From positions 120,053 through 184,052 of the forward strand of contig JANXDC010000015.1 in the NCBI GenBank assembly GCA_025059945.1: 64,000 nt of DNA, given 5' to 3'. Each line of letters starts with the position of its first letter. Positions within the stretch are counted from its first letter, which is position 1. The translations under genes and the position numbers were made by a program. Of this stretch, positions 61,924 through 64,000 are shown one piece after another. The notes beneath the pieces are model-generated. The model made no database searches, had not been told where the DNA came from, and worked only from the letters and a program-made list of their open reading frames with translations. This stretch comes from Bacteroidota bacterium (GTDB lineage Bacteria; Bacteroidota; Rhodothermia; JANXDC01).

Positions 61924-64000
61924 ATGCGGGCTTTGTGCCTGTTGTGCCTGTGCGTCGGCTGCGCGCTCGGATTCGGCGCGGCCGAGGCGCAGTACTACAG
62001 CTTCGGCCGCAATAAGGTGCGCTATGAGCGCTTCCGGTGGCAGCTGCTTCGCACCGAGCACTTCGACGTGTATTATTACCCCGAGATGCGCGATGTGGCC
62101 GAACGCGGGGCCTACTTCGCCGAGGAGCAGTATCGGGAGCTACAGGCACGCTTCGGCATGGGGCTAGCTCGCCGGGTCCCGCTTATCTTCTATAGCTCGC
62201 AGGCCCATTTTCAGCAAACCCACGTCGTGCCGGGCTTCATCCCCGAAGGAGTGGGGGGATTCTTCGAGTTCCTCAAAGGCCGGGTCGTGGTCCCCTTTAC
62301 CGGCAGCTTGTATCGATTTCGCCGCGTCATCCGGCACGAATTGGTCCATGTCTTTACACATCACAAGCTCTACCGGGTCCGACGCGCCCATCGGGTAAGC
62401 CAAGATCAAGCCGCTCCGCCCCTGTGGTTTACGGAGGGCCTAGCCGAGTACTGGTCCGGTCCCCCGGACCCTCAAGCCGAGATGGTGCTGCGCGATGCCG
62501 TGCTGCACAACTACCTGGTGCCCATAAGCGATCTGTTCAAGATCGAGGGCAGCTACCTCATGTACAAAGAGGGAGAGGCCCTGTGCCGCTTTATCGCCGA
62601 GCACTGGACCGAGGAGCACCTGCGGCTGCTTTTGGAACAGGCCTGGAAGCATACGGACTTCTTGCGGGTTTTGGAGGACGTCCTGGGCGTCTCCGCAGAG
62701 GAGCTCGATGAGCGCTGGCTGCGCTGGCTGCGGGCGCGCTACTATGCGCGCCTGCCTATTGAGACCCTGCCCAGCCTGCAGGGGAGGACGCTTACGGAGC
62801 CGGGCTTCGCCCTGAAGCCGGCCTTCTACCGAGATCGCGCCGGCAGGCGTTGGCTTTTCTACCTGGCTCGAGGGCCAGATTACGCGGGGGTATATCGCCT
62901 AGAGCTCGGGGCTGACTGTCGCCCCGTGGGACGTCCGGAACGCCTGATCACGGGCGAGCAGACGGCCGCGCTCGAGGTCCTGCGCGAACTCGATGGTGGT
63001 AAGCTGAGCCTTTCCTCCTCGGGCGTGCTCGCCTTCGTGGCCCAATCGGGCCCCACGGACGTGCTCTACGGCTACGACGTGGAGAGCCGACGTTGGTTAT
63101 TTCGTGTCCGCTTTCCCGATCTGGTGGCCCTGTACGGGCCCAGTTGGAGCCCCGACGGCCAGCGGCTTGCCTTTGCCGGCGCGGGGCGCTCCGGTTATGT
63201 GGACCTTTATCTTTATGAACCCATTAGCGGAAGGCGTTGGCGGCTGACGGAGGACATCTACGATGATCGGGATCCCACCTGGAGCCCAGATGGCCGTTAC
63301 GTGATCTTTGCAAGCGACCGGACCTCCTGGGGCAAGGAGGGTTTCTACAACCTGTTCTCTTACGAGCTCGAAAGCGGCCGGATTCGCTACCTCGTATATG
63401 GGCCCTTCCACTGTATGAGCCCGGCCTTTGACCCCTCAGGGCGCCGCGTGGTTTTTTCGGCTACTTTGTCGGGGACCCCGGACCTTTGGGCCGTTCCGTG
63501 GGGGGAGGCGGGGCAGATGGCGGCCTCTGGGGCTTTGCCGGAGCCCCCCTCTGATAGCTTGCCTTTGCGTCGGCTGGCCCGCACGGCGACCGGGGCGCTG
63601 GATCCGGCTTTCGATGAGGAGGGGCGGCTTCTGTACAGCGCCTTCGAGGGGTATCGATTTACGATTCGGGTTCTGGATCACCCCTGGGAGGCCCTGAGGC
63701 GGGATCCCGATCGCTGGGTCATCTTAGAGCCGACCCGAGATGAACCCTGGGATACGGGCCGCATCAAGTCCGATGCCGCGCCCTATCGCAGGCGTTACAC
63801 ACTCGATCTGGCTCAGGGCCAGCTCAGCCAGTCCCCGCTTTGGGGCACGACCGGCGGAGCCCTTGCCGTTTTCAGCGATCTTATGGGTGATGAGCAACTG
63901 TATGCGTTGCTCTACCACAATGCGCAGGGCGGGGGCGATCTGCTGCGGGGTCTTAACGTGGCTTTCGGCCGCATCCATTTGGGCCGCCGGGCCCCGATCG
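61924..64000 (+). CDS. Exported HExxH (gluzincin-like) protein with TolB-like beta-propeller, 3' end missing
   Basis: The frame from ATG 61924 stays open to the window end, at least 692 residues, so it was found by direct translation. It has a signal peptide (MRALCLLCLCVGCALG... up to AEAQ), then a domain with HELVHVFTHH (HExxH zinc-binding) and WFTEGLAEYW, as in gluzincin-type peptidases. From about residue 390 TolB/PD40-like repeats appear (PSWSPDGQRLAFAG, PTWSPDGRYVIFASDR). The last part (YTLDLAQGQLSQSP, FSDLMGDEQLY) looks like the start of an outer-membrane barrel domain. Function unknown; a peptidase or outer-membrane role is inferred. Confidence 0.8.
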   Translation, partial: MRALCLLCLCVGCALGFGAAEAQYYSFGRNKVRYERFRWQLLRTEHFDVYYYPEMRDVAERGAYFAEEQYRELQARFGMGLARRVPLIFYSSQAHFQQTHVVPGFIPEGVGGFFEFLKGRVVVPFTGSLYRFRRVIRHELVHVFTHHKLYRVRRAHRVSQDQAAPPLWFTEGLAEYWSGPPDPQAEMVLRDAVLHNYLVPISDLFKIEGSYLMYKEGEALCRFIAEHWTEEHLRLLLEQAWKHTDFLRVLEDVLGVSAEELDERWLRWLRARYYARLPIETLPSLQGRTLTEPGFALKPAFYRDRAGRRWLFYLARGPDYAGVYRLELGADCRPVGRPERLITGEQTAALEVLRELDGGKLSLSSSGVLAFVAQSGPTDVLYGYDVESRRWLFRVRFPDLVALYGPSWSPDGQRLAFAGAGRSGYVDLYLYEPISGRRWRLTEDIYDDRDPTWSPDGRYVIFASDRTSWGKEGFYNLFSYELESGRIRYLVYGPFHCMSPAFDPSGRRVVFSATLSGTPDLWAVPWGEAGQMAASGALPEPPSDSLPLRRLARTATGALDPAFDEEGRLLYSAFEGYRFTIRVLDHPWEALRRDPDRWVILEPTRDEPWDTGRIKSDAAPYRRRYTLDLAQGQLSQSPLWGTTGGALAVFSDLMGDEQLYALLYHNAQGGGDLLRGLNVAFGRIHLGRRAPI

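Noticed and set aside
1..64000. CRISPR arrays, insertion sequences or prophage
   Set aside because: No regularly spaced repeats, transposase, integrase or phage genes were found. The only repeats are short regulatory ones.

Overview
The window is a stretch of bacterial chromosome of roughly 60% GC or more, dense with core genes and with no sign of prophage, insertion sequences, transposons or CRISPR. It reads as a Gram-negative member of the Bacteroidota / Rhodothermota side of the FCB group. Four things support this. Several start codons are preceded by TAnnTTTG-like -7 boxes, the Bacteroidota promoter type. There are genes for outer-membrane barrels, lipoproteins and an Omp85 protein. MurE is of the meso-diaminopimelate type. 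Menaquinone genes are those of the futalosine route (mqnA, mqnD plus menG). The exact lineage is inference.

Layout. 1-2.3 kb: the 5' part of mfd (-), a small XRE-type regulator (+) and a secreted M28 peptidase (-). 2.3-11.1 kb (+): ffh, rpsP, khpA, rimM, trmD, rplS, mqnA, smpB, tyrS, a GT4 glycosyltransferase and an HtrA protease, with a tRNA-Ser(UGA) on the opposite strand between smpB and tyrS. 11.2-14.1 kb: dnaA-dnaN (-) and, just upstream of dnaA, an intergenic region with DnaA boxes that is the best candidate for oriC. 14.2-22.5 kb (+): DUF177, rpmF, plsX, fabH, fabD, fabG, acpP, fabF, rnc and gcvPB. 22.7-38.4 kb (+): a complete dcw cluster in the order mraZ, rsmH, ftsL, ftsI, murE, mraY, murD, ftsW, murG, murC, murB, ftsQ, ftsA, ftsZ, with most genes overlapping by 1-4 bases. 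It is preceded by a three-copy MraZ operator and closed by a terminator; ddl is absent.

38.5-64 kb is more mixed. It holds a 569-residue Rossmann protein of unknown function facing pruA, and a minus-strand run of cytochrome c-barrel fusion, metallo-beta-lactamase-fold hydrolase, menG, outer-membrane protein, mqnD and amidohydrolase. Next come a divergent RpiB-like protein, an arsC-like / miaA / MOT1 run, an Ig-like lipoprotein, maf, mutY (with an intact Nudix box) head-to-head with an Omp85 protein, a GT2 glycosyltransferase, an exported superoxide dismutase, ahcY, a cold-shock gene with a structured leader, a PAP2 phosphatase, a nucleoside transporter, thymidine kinase, and finally a large HExxH / beta-propeller protein that runs off the right edge.

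No clearly new defence or mobile system is visible. The most interesting items are the unknown 569-residue protein, the cytochrome c-barrel fusion, the RpiB paralogue lacking expected histidines, the csp leader RNA, the MraZ operator reaching the start codon, the overlapping start codons of mutY and the Omp85 gene, and the oriC candidate.
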